Source: Clostridium beijerinckii (GTDB lineage: Bacteria; Bacillota; Clostridia; Clostridiales; Clostridiaceae). Taken from it: 64,000 nucleotides of DNA. The stretch spans positions 3,483,001-3,547,000 of the forward strand of contig NZ_CP144906.1 in assembly GCF_036699995.1 (NCBI RefSeq), given 5' to 3'. The stretch's first letter is position 1, and every line of letters starts with the position of its first letter. Position numbers and translations under genes: made by a program. Below, piece by piece: positions 1-8,341 of this stretch. The notes under the pieces were generated by a model that was not told where the DNA came from, did no database searches, and saw nothing but the letters and a program-made list of their open reading frames with translations.

Positions 1-347
1 TTCAAATTAAAAATATAATCCATGTCACATATAAAACAAGCTAGCAAAGGTAAGCATTCTTTCTTGTTGTCGGTATTTAATAAATTTATAATAAAATTAA
101 ATTTATTCTTTAATGATATGTTATTATTTTCAGCTAAAGCCGCTAGTTTATCATGAAAATCTTTTATTTCCTGTATCAATTCCTCAATTCCTTTATTATA
201 ATTAAGGATTATTTCATTATCACTAGGCTTTTCTTCATCTTGCTTACATAAATAATCCAAAAACTCACTCTCATTTAAATTTAATAATTCTGCATCAGTT
301 AATTTGTTTTTATTATCATTATATATTAATTCTTGATTTTTTCCCAA
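1..347 (-). CDS. Unknown protein, N-terminal part (runs off the left edge)
   Basis: The reverse strand opens at a TTG (345-347) preceded by GAGGTGAAAATA, a good ribosome-binding site, and stays open for 115 codons to the window edge. The visible N-terminus is acidic and helical (MGKNQELIYNDNKNKL...). Its last visible part, LPLLACFICDMDYI, matches LPLVICFLCDKNYI in the protein encoded at 575-1372, so the two are paralogs in tandem on the same strand. No domain is recognised. The function is unknown; the CFICD-type core is the best handle for a family search. The reading frame is certain, the function not. Confidence 0.7.
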   Translation of the reverse strand, partial: MGKNQELIYNDNKNKLTDAELLNLNESEFLDYLCKQDEEKPSDNEIILNYNKGIEELIQEIKDFHDKLAALAENNNISLKNKFNFIINLLNTDNKKECLPLLACFICDMDYIFNL

Positions 348-574
348 TATTTTCACCTCATTCTATATAAATCCTACCATTTTGACAAAAAACTCTCAAC
401 AAAAATTAATTACAATTTTTATCCGATGGCTGGCATCTTGTCCTCCCTCACTCAAGTTAGAAATAACAGCCATACACTCACGGAGTGAGAGCACTTGATT
501 ATATAAGTTCAACTAAATTCATCTAGAGTATAAAACTCCACCTAATAAGTTTCAGTTTATAAGTAATTTAGAAC

Positions 575-1372
575 TCATTTGTGCGCAGAAACTATGTTAT
601 ATAAGTAATTACTTACTATAATTTCAAATTCTTTATCCACTTCTTCATTTAGAATTTTTTTTAGTAAATTATAAAATTCTCTAACGTGTTCAACTTCTTT
701 TATGAAAGCTTCTTCATTAAACCTAAGCAACTTTTTTGTAATATCAATTAAATATTTAGATCCATCTTCATCTCCTATAGATAGTTTTTTCATATAGATT
801 TTATAATCTATAGTTTTAAATTTGAGATTATCGTAAATAAAGCATCTAACATATTTTTCACTATTATCATATAAAGCTTTATGTTTAAAACCATCTCTAC
901 TAATTTGGATGCAGTTGCAATTTTCATATGTTGCGGCTACCAAAGACTCTAAATTATAAAAAGGCTTTATAATTTTACATTCATAAGAATCTTTAAGTAT
1001 TTCTTTTTTTTGTATATATTTAAGTCTCTCAATAAATTTCTCAATATTTGTTCTTAATAGCACATATGCTGCTATATCCCCTTTTACTATGGAACTTATA
1101 TCCTCATGTTTAAGTCTATTAATATAGTTTTTATCACACAAAAAGCAAATTACTAATGGCAATAACTCTTTATTTGATATCTGCTTTTTTATATTAAGCA
1201 TAAATTTCACTTCATTATGAAACTCTATTTTATTCCTTTTTATAATTTTATATAGCTTAGTATTATAATTTATAATTTTATCTTCCAATGTGGATGGCTC
1301 TAATAATTTTATACTTCTGAATGTTGGTTCTTCACCAATTGCTTCTTTAAAAATCTTCTCAATCTCATTCAT
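575..1372 (-). CDS. Unknown protein, paralog of the gene at the left edge
   Basis: A 265-residue protein. The open frame extends 11 codons further up to 1405, but the internal ATG at 1370-1372 has GAGGT seven bases before it, so that start is chosen (MNEIEKIF...). The protein is Lys/Glu/Ile rich and lacks a signal peptide or membrane segment. Residues around LPLVICFLCDKNYINRL resemble the partial gene at 1-347, so this is a local duplication. No catalytic motif is visible. The gene lies at the edge of a stretch rich in restriction and defence-type genes; a defence role would be guesswork. Confidence 0.65.
   Translation of the reverse strand: MNEIEKIFKEAIGEEPTFRSIKLLEPSTLEDKIINYNTKLYKIIKRNKIEFHNEVKFMLNIKKQISNKELLPLVICFLCDKNYINRLKHEDISSIVKGDIAAYVLLRTNIEKFIERLKYIQKKEILKDSYECKIIKPFYNLESLVAATYENCNCIQISRDGFKHKALYDNSEKYVRCFIYDNLKFKTIDYKIYMKKLSIGDEDGSKYLIDITKKLLRFNEEAFIKEVEHVREFYNLLKKILNEEVDKEFEIIVSNYLYNIVSAHK
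577..592. repeat. 16-nt direct repeat, copy 1 (other copy 3815-3830)
   Basis: ATTTGTGCGCAGAAAC overlaps the last codons of the 575-1372 gene. A near copy, ATTTGTGCGCGGAAAC, lies at 3815-3830 in the same orientation just after the MmeI-like gene. One mismatch in 16 bases, with a GC-rich core that is rare here. It may be a trace of a recombination or insertion; nothing else supports an attachment site. Confidence 0.3.
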
Positions 1373-1507
1373 TCTAATTACCTCATTGCATATATAATCA
1401 TTCATTTCTTAACTTTAGCTTAAATTCATATTAGAAGTTTTATTTGTTTTTCCTTTAAAAATTAGCTTGAAACAAGATTAGCATTTTATGATTGTTTGAA
1501 CAATTAA

Positions 1508-1545
1508 CTTGAATTCTAATTTTTTTATAAAATTTAGAATTCAAG
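1508..1545. terminator. Hairpin, possible bidirectional terminator
   Basis: Twelve paired bases (CTTGAATTCTAA with TTAGAATTCAAG) around an AT-rich loop. It lies upstream of the reverse gene 575-1372 and upstream of the forward gene at 1878, so it does not end any gene that is intact now. It may have served a lost neighbour. Confidence 0.35.
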
Positions 1546-1671
1546 TGGATTTACTTTATTCTTCTTCAAAAGTAGACTAAACACATCAAGTAAAACTTTA
1601 CTTAGGTGGATTTTAATTTCCCATCTGAATCTTGGTTGAACTTATAACCACAAGGGTCACAATGTACCCTC

Positions 1672-1690
1672 AAGAGGTACCCCGTCTAGA
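1672..1690. repeat. 19-nt GC-rich motif, copy 1 (inverted copy 57598-57616)
   Basis: AAGAGGTACCCCGTCTAGA. Its reverse complement matches 57598-57616 (TCTAGACGGGGTACCCCTT) at 18 of 19 positions. Such a GC-rich match is not expected by chance in this AT-rich DNA. The second copy sits exactly between an intact gene and a truncated one. Confidence 0.4.
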
Positions 1691-1877
1691 GTCGCGCTGT
1701 TGTTAACTCCACTTGAAGGAATGATAGTATTACAGTGGTCAAACATCAGATAAATTAATTATAGAAATTTCAAAGAGGTGAATATTAATTGAAACTAAAA
1801 CTGGAACTTTAAACAATGATTTATTTAATCCTATAAATTTAAAAATATATACAAATCAATAAAAGGAGGCCTTTACC

Positions 1878-2030
1878 ATGAATCTTATTCTAGCAATAGT
1901 ACTTACAATTATAATTTATAAGGTGTATCACAAAATGTTCGCTGTTACATATTTCGGATTTTCTTCTTTCATTGGAGAGATATTTGGAATATTCATATTT
2001 TCATTTATTCTTTGCTCTACACTACTGTAA
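1878..2030 (+). CDS. Small hydrophobic membrane protein, 50 residues
   Basis: ATG at 1878 follows AAAAGGAGGCCTTTACC, a near-perfect ribosome-binding site, and the frame ends at TAA 2028-2030 after 50 codons. The product has a hydrophobic N-terminal stretch (residues 2-14), a short basic turn (YKVYHK) and a second hydrophobic stretch (about 33-50), so it should span the membrane once or twice with almost no soluble part. It resembles many orphan clostridial small membrane proteins. The function is unknown; a toxin-like or regulatory peptide role is possible but not shown. Confidence 0.55.
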   Translation: MNLILAIVLTIIIYKVYHKMFAVTYFGFSSFIGEIFGIFIFSFILCSTLL

Positions 2031-2397
2031 TGTTAATACTTAAAATTTAAGAATAATAATCTTGGTCTAGTATTAAAAATTTGCTAGTGGTAAAAAAAAT
2101 AACCTCTATAGTTTGAGTAACTATTGGGGTTCATTTTTACATTTTTATTACTTCTTAGAGTATAAGAAATTTTATAGAGATTAATTACTAGATTCAAACT
2201 TTAATAATAGATATTGTGGGTAATTTTCACCTTCAAAATTATTACTTCTATTAAATCTCATCCTAAATAGCTACAAAATCTTAGATTGTTGCTTAGGTTC
2301 TATAACATAATTCCGTACACAAATTTAAAATCCCTTTGTATTCTCTATATGTAAAGAGAAAAGAAATAAAATATAATTATAAAAAGGAGAATATATC
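2031..2397. other. Intergenic, weak terminator and promoter region
   Basis: Holds an imperfect hairpin at 2099-2131 (AACCTCTATAGTT / AACTATTGGGGTT) that could end the small gene at 1878, and the leader of the gene at 2398. No open frame with a ribosome-binding site was found. Confidence 0.4.
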
Positions 2398-2673
2398 ATG
2401 AAATATACTGAATCTGAAATCTCTGATATATCTAAAGAAGACATTGAAAACTTTAATAATGATAGAAGATATATCTATGAAGCTCACGATCACTTACTAA
2501 AAAAACTTTTTGGTTTTGTACCTGAAAATCCTAGTGATTATTTAGTTGAACGACAAGTGTATGCCGAAGCAATGAAGGAAGTGCAGAAAGAATTTCAACT
2601 TGAAGAGGGTGACCCAAGATTAGTTTTATTTATATTAGAACAACTTAGTCGTTCACCTAGATTTATTGATTAA
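2398..2673 (+). CDS. Unknown acidic protein, 91 residues
   Basis: ATG at 2398 follows AAAAAGGAGAATATATC. The product is soluble, acidic and probably helical (MKYTESEISDISKEDIENFN...), without Cys pairs, signal peptide or membrane segment. It ends 29 bases before the next gene, which has its own ribosome-binding site, so the two are probably cotranscribed. No family is recognised. The clean start, codon use and spacing make it a real gene. Confidence 0.6.
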   Translation: MKYTESEISDISKEDIENFNNDRRYIYEAHDHLLKKLFGFVPENPSDYLVERQVYAEAMKEVQKEFQLEEGDPRLVLFILEQLSRSPRFID

Positions 2674-2702
2674 TCCCCCAAAATAGAAAAGAGGTAAAAG
2701 AG

Positions 2703-3509
2703 ATGTATACATGTACTCATTGCAAAAATAAATTTAAAAATAAGCCTTTAATTGGATCTAATAATAAAAAATACTGTAGCATAAGGTGCATTCCAAATTC
2801 TTTAATAGATGAAGCCTATTCATCTGAATACTTTAATCTTATTGAAAGTATAAATGATATTGACTCAAGAATATCTGGTATTAATGATATTGATGATAGA
2901 TTTGAATTAGAGAATGAAGTGAATGATCTTAGTACTTCTTACATTGCAGATATGTTTGGAGATGATGAAGGACTTTTTTATAAAGGACAAATCTATACTG
3001 AACTTAAAAGCTTAGATAAACTATATGATAAAATTCACAACATATTTATGGAAAGAAAATTACAATTAAGACGTGCAGTAATAATTTATTGGGATGACTT
3101 ACTTAGTATTGTTGGAAATGAAATATATAGCATTATATTAAAATGCTTTCATGAGAAGATGAAAAGTGTTTCTTATGAAAATCTGCATTATTCTTGTATT
3201 TACTCCAAAAACAGTACTGAACTTGGTTGCTCTATAGATAAGCTATATGTAAAGACATTAAGACAAGCTCATGCCATAAAAAAAATTTACTATGAAAGTT
3301 TTAATCAATATAAATCTAAATTAACAGATAAACAACTTGATTCTCTATCAATTACCAATAACTGCATAGATATTCAACCCCTTGCTTACTGCTTTATATG
3401 TAAAGAGTGGGAACCTTGGGATGACTTTTCCTTTGACGAAAAGTTAAATGTTTATAAATGTGGTGTATGGTCTGATTGTTCTAAATATGATGATTATTAT
3501 AACGATTAA
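2703..3509 (+). CDS. Unknown protein with Cys clusters at both ends, 268 residues
   Basis: Start ATG follows AGAGGTAAAAGAG. The N-terminus carries CTHC at residues 4-7 and CSIRC about 18 residues later (YCSIRC), a treble-clef or zinc-ribbon-like pattern. The C-terminal 40 residues carry CFIC and later C...C around YKCGVWSDC, which could form a second metal site. The middle is acidic and helical. Probably a zinc-binding protein, with nucleic-acid or protein binding as the usual role of such domains (inference). It follows the 91-residue gene in a probable two-gene unit ended by the hairpin at 3641. Confidence 0.6.
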   Translation: MYTCTHCKNKFKNKPLIGSNNKKYCSIRCIPNSLIDEAYSSEYFNLIESINDIDSRISGINDIDDRFELENEVNDLSTSYIADMFGDDEGLFYKGQIYTELKSLDKLYDKIHNIFMERKLQLRRAVIIYWDDLLSIVGNEIYSIILKCFHEKMKSVSYENLHYSCIYSKNSTELGCSIDKLYVKTLRQAHAIKKIYYESFNQYKSKLTDKQLDSLSITNNCIDIQPLAYCFICKEWEPWDDFSFDEKLNVYKCGVWSDCSKYDDYYND

Positions 3510-3640
3510 TATTCAAGAAACTCAAAATATTATTCATCATATTAGCTTCAAGATAATTATTCATTTAATCAGCATATAAATTTTCATATGGAATTTAACT
3601 CTAATGGTACTTCTAGTTTTTATTCTTTTAATCTAAACAA

Positions 3641-3678
3641 AGAACACGCATCTTATTGAATAATAAGATATGTGTTCT
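3641..3678 (+). terminator. Hairpin terminator after the Cys-cluster gene
   Basis: AGAACACGCATCTTATT pairs with AATAAGATATGTGTTCT around a short loop and is followed by an AT-rich tail. It lies 132 bases after the stop at 3509, and 190 bases past the stop (3872) of the convergent MmeI-like gene, so it may serve both. Confidence 0.65.
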
Positions 3679-3814
3679 CAATTGCTTTATTAAATTATTC
3701 CCTGAAGTGTTTGATTTTATCTGTTTTTCCTTGCTATAATATACTTTAAAATAAAACAACATCGTCATAATTATTAAGGTTTAATCTTGTTTTATTTGAT
3801 ATTTTAATTGGATA

Positions 3815-3830
3815 ATTTGTGCGCGGAAAC
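3815..3830. repeat. 16-nt direct repeat, copy 2 (other copy 577-592)
   Basis: ATTTGTGCGCGGAAAC, one mismatch from 577-592, same orientation, 41 bases beyond the stop of the MmeI-like gene. The pair brackets the small forward genes. Confidence 0.3.
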
Positions 3831-3871
3831 ATTTATGCATCATGTGTCTTTGTACATATGAATGTTTGTTA

Positions 3872-6613
3872 CTACTTCTGTACTTTTGAAGCATTATTAA
3901 TCAATGATTCTTTGTAACATTCTAAAAGAACGCCTACCCTCTTATCATCATTATCTAATACTTTATTTGAATAAAATTTTTCTATAAGCTTGTCCAACTC
4001 ATTATGTGCTTTAAGAAGCTTTTTAGGCATTGAAATTGGATCGTAGAGTTCAGATAATGTTCTATATTTATTTTCATCTCTAATCGATAGTATCTTCGTA
4101 ACAACTTCTCTTATATCACATTTATTTTTGTTTGTTAGTTTGCAAAAAGGAAAGGTATTATAACATAGTTGAACTGAGTATCTGTAATCTCCCTTTATTC
4201 TTCCACCAATCCTTTTAACCCATGCCATATGCATAGATGACATAAGTATTCCCATTACATAAAGTTCGTTACTATGAATAGCTATACAAGAATCATGTAC
4301 TATATCCGCTTCACTGAATAATGACATAGGAATATACTTCCTTCTTTCAGATGAGTGTCGTGGTATACATATATAATTCCTATTAGGTTGTCTTATCTCT
4401 CCAAAGGCATAAGGAATCTCTGATAATTTCCTTGTTGCCTCTCTACTACTTGCTTCTCTATATTTCTTTACATTCGTAACTCTTTTTCTTATGAATTCTA
4501 TTTTATTTATAAGATGTGTATTTTCATCATTTATCCATAAGCACCATCTAAACCTTCCATTTATCATTTCTTTTGCACTTATCAATCTTCTTATAATTTT
4601 TTCTCCATACTCTGGGTAAGCTTGATTAAAAAAATCCTTTTCTTCTTTTGTTAATATAAGACTCTTATTATCATTTGGCATATTTCCCATTGCTGCATAT
4701 GGTGTATTCTCTACATCTAATCTATCTAATGTCCCTTTAACTATTAAATTTTCACCATCTACTAAATAGCAATTTATATTTTTTGCTTTTATTCTCAGAG
4801 GTTCGGATGAGACATCAGTGTAATCATATATATACTTTTTACTTCTTGGCTTCTTTGAAAAACATATAATAACTACAAAAACTACTGCATTATAACTTAA
4901 TCCATTTTTCCATTTAAATGATCTATGAGCAAAATTAATAACAATGTTTTTGTTAAATAAATAGCTCCAAAGAGGTTCAATTTGCTCTCCTTGAATAATG
5001 GAATTTGTAGATACGAATGCTACTTCTATATTTGTATCCTCAATATAATCTGCTGCCTTTTTATACCACGCACTTACATAATCAAGAACCCCATGTTTCT
5101 TTATTTTTTCAAAGACCAGATTCATGTCTTTTTCCTGCTCTTTATTTCTATCTTGCTTCGATATAAAAGGTGGATTTCCTACTATATAGCTTATATAATC
5201 CGGTTTTACGCAATCTTTCCAATCAATCTGTAATGCATTAGTATTAAATATATTTGCTGCTTTCTTCAATGGGATTCTTGCATAATATCTTCCAAGTTCT
5301 TTTGATAGTTCCATATTCATTTGATGATCAGACATCCATAATGCCACTTTTGCAATTAGTGACGATAATTCATCAATTTCAAATCCATACATCGAATCAA
5401 CATCTAAAATATTTAGTAATCCTATAACATTTATATCCTGCAATTGAACAAATCCTTTAATGCTATTAATTTTCTTAATTATTTCTAATTGCAATCTTCT
5501 TAATTCTCTATAAGCTAAAACTAAGAAGTCACCACAACCACATGCAGGATCTAATATTTTAATTTGTGATATATCTATGAGTAATCTTTTTAATAAATTT
5601 TGATCACTTCCACTCTTCTCGAACCTCTCATATAAATCATCTAAAAACAATGGATTTAGAACTTTAAATATATCCTTTTCAGCTGTATAATGGGCTCCTA
5701 AACTTTGTCTCTTCTCTTTATCCATAGAGTTTTGAAATATTGAACCAAAAACTACTGGTGAAATACCACTCCAATTAAGTCTACAGCAATCTATTAAAAT
5801 TTTTCTTGTACTTGAATCAAAAAAGGCTGTAGGTAATCTGTCTCTAAATAACCCACCATTTATATACACCAACTTATCTAAATTAGGGTTTATATTTTTT
5901 TGCCTAAACTCATTATCTGTATTTAATATATCGAAAATACTATTTAATTGAGCACCTAAATCTGAACCATCTTCCTTTGTATTATTCACTATATAATGTT
6001 CAAACGCTCCTTTTGTCCATATTTCTGTATCATCCGCAAAGAAACAAAATAATAATCTTACTAGCAGTACTCCCAGATTATGACCTGTATAACCATTATT
6101 CATTAATGCATCATGTAGTTTACCAATTTCAGTTCCTGCATCAATATTCACCGGATCTTCTTCTTTAATATTAATTGAATCGTAATCACTTATAAAATTA
6201 AATAAATGCAGTTTTGTATATAATTCATTTAGCTTAAATTCGTATTCTTTACTTTCATCTAAATCATATAACTTGAAGTTTTCAAAATCTGATACAATTA
6301 TATATTTAGGCAACTCATTTTCTTTTAATCCTGAAAAATACTTTAGTGCTTGGGAATAAGCTGTATCTAAGTTTTTGCCCTTTGATTTATGCTCAACTAT
6401 TAATTTCCCCTTCCAAAACAAATCGATAAAGCCATTTCCATTCTCTGTTGCTACAAACTTTTCAAATGCTGCAACTCTTCTTCTTGAAATACCAAATACC
6501 TGAAAAAAATCATTCCAAAAACTTTGTGCCTCTGCCTTTTCATTACTTTCTAATTTCCACTCTCTTGCAAATTGAATAGCCTTCTCTTTCATCTCATTAA
6601 ATGAAATAGACAC
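3872..6613 (-). CDS. MmeI-like (type IIL/IIG) restriction-modification enzyme
   Basis: A 913-residue single chain that should both cut DNA and methylate adenine. The N-terminus carries the nuclease pattern D64-X9-E74-X-K76 (in FIDLFWKGKLIVEHKSKG), the spacing known for MmeI. A helical linker follows, then the N6-adenine methyltransferase: motif X GAHYT near 307-311, motif I LDPACGCGDF at 354-363, and motif IV NPPF at 480-483. The last 300 residues would hold target recognition. The length matches MmeI (about 920). Start is GTG at 6611-6613, with GGGGGAG six bases upstream; the nearby ATG is out of frame. No separate methylase or specificity gene is adjacent, as expected for the family. The recognition sequence cannot be read from the protein. 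Confidence 0.85.
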   Translation of the reverse strand: MSISFNEMKEKAIQFAREWKLESNEKAEAQSFWNDFFQVFGISRRRVAAFEKFVATENGNGFIDLFWKGKLIVEHKSKGKNLDTAYSQALKYFSGLKENELPKYIIVSDFENFKLYDLDESKEYEFKLNELYTKLHLFNFISDYDSINIKEEDPVNIDAGTEIGKLHDALMNNGYTGHNLGVLLVRLLFCFFADDTEIWTKGAFEHYIVNNTKEDGSDLGAQLNSIFDILNTDNEFRQKNINPNLDKLVYINGGLFRDRLPTAFFDSSTRKILIDCCRLNWSGISPVVFGSIFQNSMDKEKRQSLGAHYTAEKDIFKVLNPLFLDDLYERFEKSGSDQNLLKRLLIDISQIKILDPACGCGDFLVLAYRELRRLQLEIIKKINSIKGFVQLQDINVIGLLNILDVDSMYGFEIDELSSLIAKVALWMSDHQMNMELSKELGRYYARIPLKKAANIFNTNALQIDWKDCVKPDYISYIVGNPPFISKQDRNKEQEKDMNLVFEKIKKHGVLDYVSAWYKKAADYIEDTNIEVAFVSTNSIIQGEQIEPLWSYLFNKNIVINFAHRSFKWKNGLSYNAVVFVVIICFSKKPRSKKYIYDYTDVSSEPLRIKAKNINCYLVDGENLIVKGTLDRLDVENTPYAAMGNMPNDNKSLILTKEEKDFFNQAYPEYGEKIIRRLISAKEMINGRFRWCLWINDENTHLINKIEFIRKRVTNVKKYREASSREATRKLSEIPYAFGEIRQPNRNYICIPRHSSERRKYIPMSLFSEADIVHDSCIAIHSNELYVMGILMSSMHMAWVKRIGGRIKGDYRYSVQLCYNTFPFCKLTNKNKCDIREVVTKILSIRDENKYRTLSELYDPISMPKKLLKAHNELDKLIEKFYSNKVLDNDDKRVGVLLECYKESLINNASKVQK

Positions 6614-7049
6614 TCATTGCTCCCCCTCAAAAATGCTTTGACCTTCATTTATAATAAATAAGTCTTAATTACTAATATGTAATTAACTGGTATATATATT
6701 CATGAAAATAGCTTTGTGAGAATAAAAATAAACCTCTATAGTTTACACAACCATAGAGGTTTATTCTTTGAGAATTACTTTAGTTACTTGCGGTTAATCA
6801 ATTAAGCTATTTGCAAGTCGTTCGTAAACTCACAAGTATTACCCTAGATATCCTAATTAGGGATATTTAACTTCCAAAATTTTAATTCTTCCGATTACTT
6901 CTTAAATTAAGTAATATCTGTACTTATGAGGATAATAGGCAATTATTATTCCACTTTATTTTTGCCGAGACAATACTTTAATCAACCAACTTGTACTTGG
7001 AAATATTTATACCTCAGAGGTCGCTGCACGATTTAGGAGTGTTTGCTAT
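6614..7049. other. Intergenic, one terminator, nothing else recognised
   Basis: Between the MmeI-like gene and the decayed tail of the WYL regulator. It contains the hairpin at 6727-6765. No frame with a start and ribosome-binding site is seen. Confidence 0.5.
6727..6765 (-). terminator. Hairpin terminator of the NERD/WYL transcription unit
   Basis: AATAAACCTCTATAG pairs with CTATGGTTG-side bases to CCATAGAGGTTTATT, about 14 bp of stem, followed on the reverse strand by a T-rich run. It is the first strong stop after the reverse genes at 7328-10009. Confidence 0.65.
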
Positions 7050-7327
7050 TAGTCAAACAGTTCATCTAATTTCTTATACAGTTCTTTTATTGTAGCTTTC
7101 TCTTGTTTTTTTAACGTTGCACCTCAACCCAAAAATTTATACTTATTTTCTGAAACTATGATTTCCTGTTTCGCTATTTCATTTTTTAATTTCAAAATCA
7201 TTTCAGCTTCCAAACGCTTTTCCTCTAATTTTTTCTGCCCATCCTTTATGGCCTCTAAACATCCTAACTCTTGTCTTTCTTTCTCTTTTCTTTCAACTTC
7301 TAGCCTTTCTTTTTCTATTTTGTCTTC
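7050..7327 (-). pseudogene. Decayed coiled-coil tail in frame with the WYL regulator
   Basis: Directly after the TAA at 7328-7330 the same frame continues as a charged coiled coil (EDKIEKERLEVERKEKERQE...) for about 67 codons to a TGA at 7124-7126, then for a few more codons (ATLKKQEKATIKELY) to a third stop near 7067. Coding composition on both sides of the stops suggests that the regulator once carried this tail and lost it by nonsense mutation, or that a fragment of another gene was fused here. No start or ribosome-binding site belongs to it. Confidence 0.5.
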
Positions 7328-8164
7328 TTAGACAAGTTGTTCTTCCATTACTAATGTATCTTTATGTTGTTCATTAATAAACTCTATTTCAAAATCATCA
7401 GTATCTGCTTTTTCTAACTGAGCAGAAAAAGAAATATTTCTATGCGTTTCTGAATTATCAAATTTAATAACATAAGACGAATTCATAGAATCTACTTCAA
7501 TAATTCTACCTGTACCAAATGATTTATGAATTATTCTATCAATTCTCATATGCTTTAAAGTTTTAGTATCATCCCTTTTTCCTATAATGTAATACTTGCC
7601 CAAATCACAGGCAAAGCTATATGGAATCATTGTATACTTTTTAATTTTGTCATCATAATCTTTATATGTAAAAGAGATTTTCTTTTCTTTTGCAATGGCA
7701 CTCCTTATTTTTTTAACATTCTCTTCTATAATTCTATCTTTACCATTGTCTGTTTTATCGAAAACCAACATAGCCTTTAACTTTTTAGCTTCTTTAGGTG
7801 GAAGTGCCTTTAAAAGACTATTCCTAATAATAGACATTTTAGTTTCCATAAAGGCATTGGACTGAATTAAAGCTGAAATTATAAGTACTACATCATCTGC
7901 ACTTATCAAATCATCTGTTCTTATTCTATTATCGTTTTTAAGATCTTCAAAATCTCCACCATCTTTAATTATGTATCTTTTACCATCATTCTCTATATCC
8001 ACATTAAAATAACGTTTTAGTTCAGATACATAATTCTTTATTGTATCTAATGATACATTGAATTCATCGGCTAATTCTCTTTTTGTTACCGACTTACCTT
8101 CATTGATTAAGCGATAAGTATCAAATACACGTCTTACTTTTTTTGCGCTCTCATCCTTTGGCAT
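7328..8164 (-). CDS. WYL-domain transcriptional regulator
   Basis: A 278-residue regulator. The open frame reaches 8209, but ATG 8162-8164 follows GGGGGAGGGACTGCT, so the protein starts MPKDESAKK. Residues 10-55 form a DeoR-like winged helix-turn-helix (SVTKRELADEFNVSLDTIKN). The second half is a WYL domain (ISFTYKDYDDKIKKYTMIPY, then GKYYIIGKRD and MRIDRI), which in characterised relatives binds nucleic acid or nucleotide ligands and controls phage-defence genes. It lies between an MmeI-like enzyme and a NERD helicase on the same strand. An in-frame TAA separates it from a decayed coiled-coil tail. Its targets are unknown; defence-gene control is inferred from context. Confidence 0.8.
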   Translation of the reverse strand: MPKDESAKKVRRVFDTYRLINEGKSVTKRELADEFNVSLDTIKNYVSELKRYFNVDIENDGKRYIIKDGGDFEDLKNDNRIRTDDLISADDVVLIISALIQSNAFMETKMSIIRNSLLKALPPKEAKKLKAMLVFDKTDNGKDRIIEENVKKIRSAIAKEKKISFTYKDYDDKIKKYTMIPYSFACDLGKYYIIGKRDDTKTLKHMRIDRIIHKSFGTGRIIEVDSMNSSYVIKFDNSETHRNISFSAQLEKADTDDFEIEFINEQHKDTLVMEEQLV

Positions 8165-8221
8165 AGCAGTCCCTCCCCCAAAAAATACCTCATGTCCAAA
8201 TTGTACCATCCTAAAACATGT

Positions 8222-8341
8222 TTATCTTACAGCATGCAGCCTATTTGCAGTAACAACCATTCCTTTAGCTTTTCCATCTATCTACATAGATCTATTATCC
8301 ATAAATTCATCAAGCATTGTTTCAACTTTTTGAAAAATCCC
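8222..8341 (-). pseudogene. Remnant resembling a type I restriction HsdR subunit
   Basis: The reverse strand after the stop of the NERD helicase reads KVETMLDEFMDNRSM, a stop, then IDGKAKGMVVTANRLHAVR and another stop. The run KAMVVTSSRLHAVR is characteristic of the helicase part of type I HsdR proteins, so this 40-codon piece is probably all that is left of one. It happens to be in the same frame as the upstream gene. No start codon is available. Confidence 0.45.

Larger units (their letters stand above)
1373..1877. other. Intergenic stretch with a perfect hairpin and a GC-rich patch
   Basis: Between the reverse gene at 575-1372 and the forward gene at 1878. At 1508-1545 a 12-bp perfect stem (CTTGAATTCTAA / TTAGAATTCAAG) could act as a terminator. 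At about 1640-1745 the composition turns unusually GC-rich and contains GAGGTACCCCGTCTAGA, which recurs inverted near 57600. A reverse-strand frame here reads HCDPCGYKFNQDSDGK, like the edge of a small zinc-binding protein, but it has only a doubtful TTG start. No intact gene is seen. Confidence 0.4.

Noticed and set aside
1660..1700. Possible cloning-vector polylinker (KpnI and XbaI words close together)
   Set aside because: Order and spacing differ from common polylinkers, the flanks show no vector sequence, and a similar motif occurs at 57598 in clearly native DNA.
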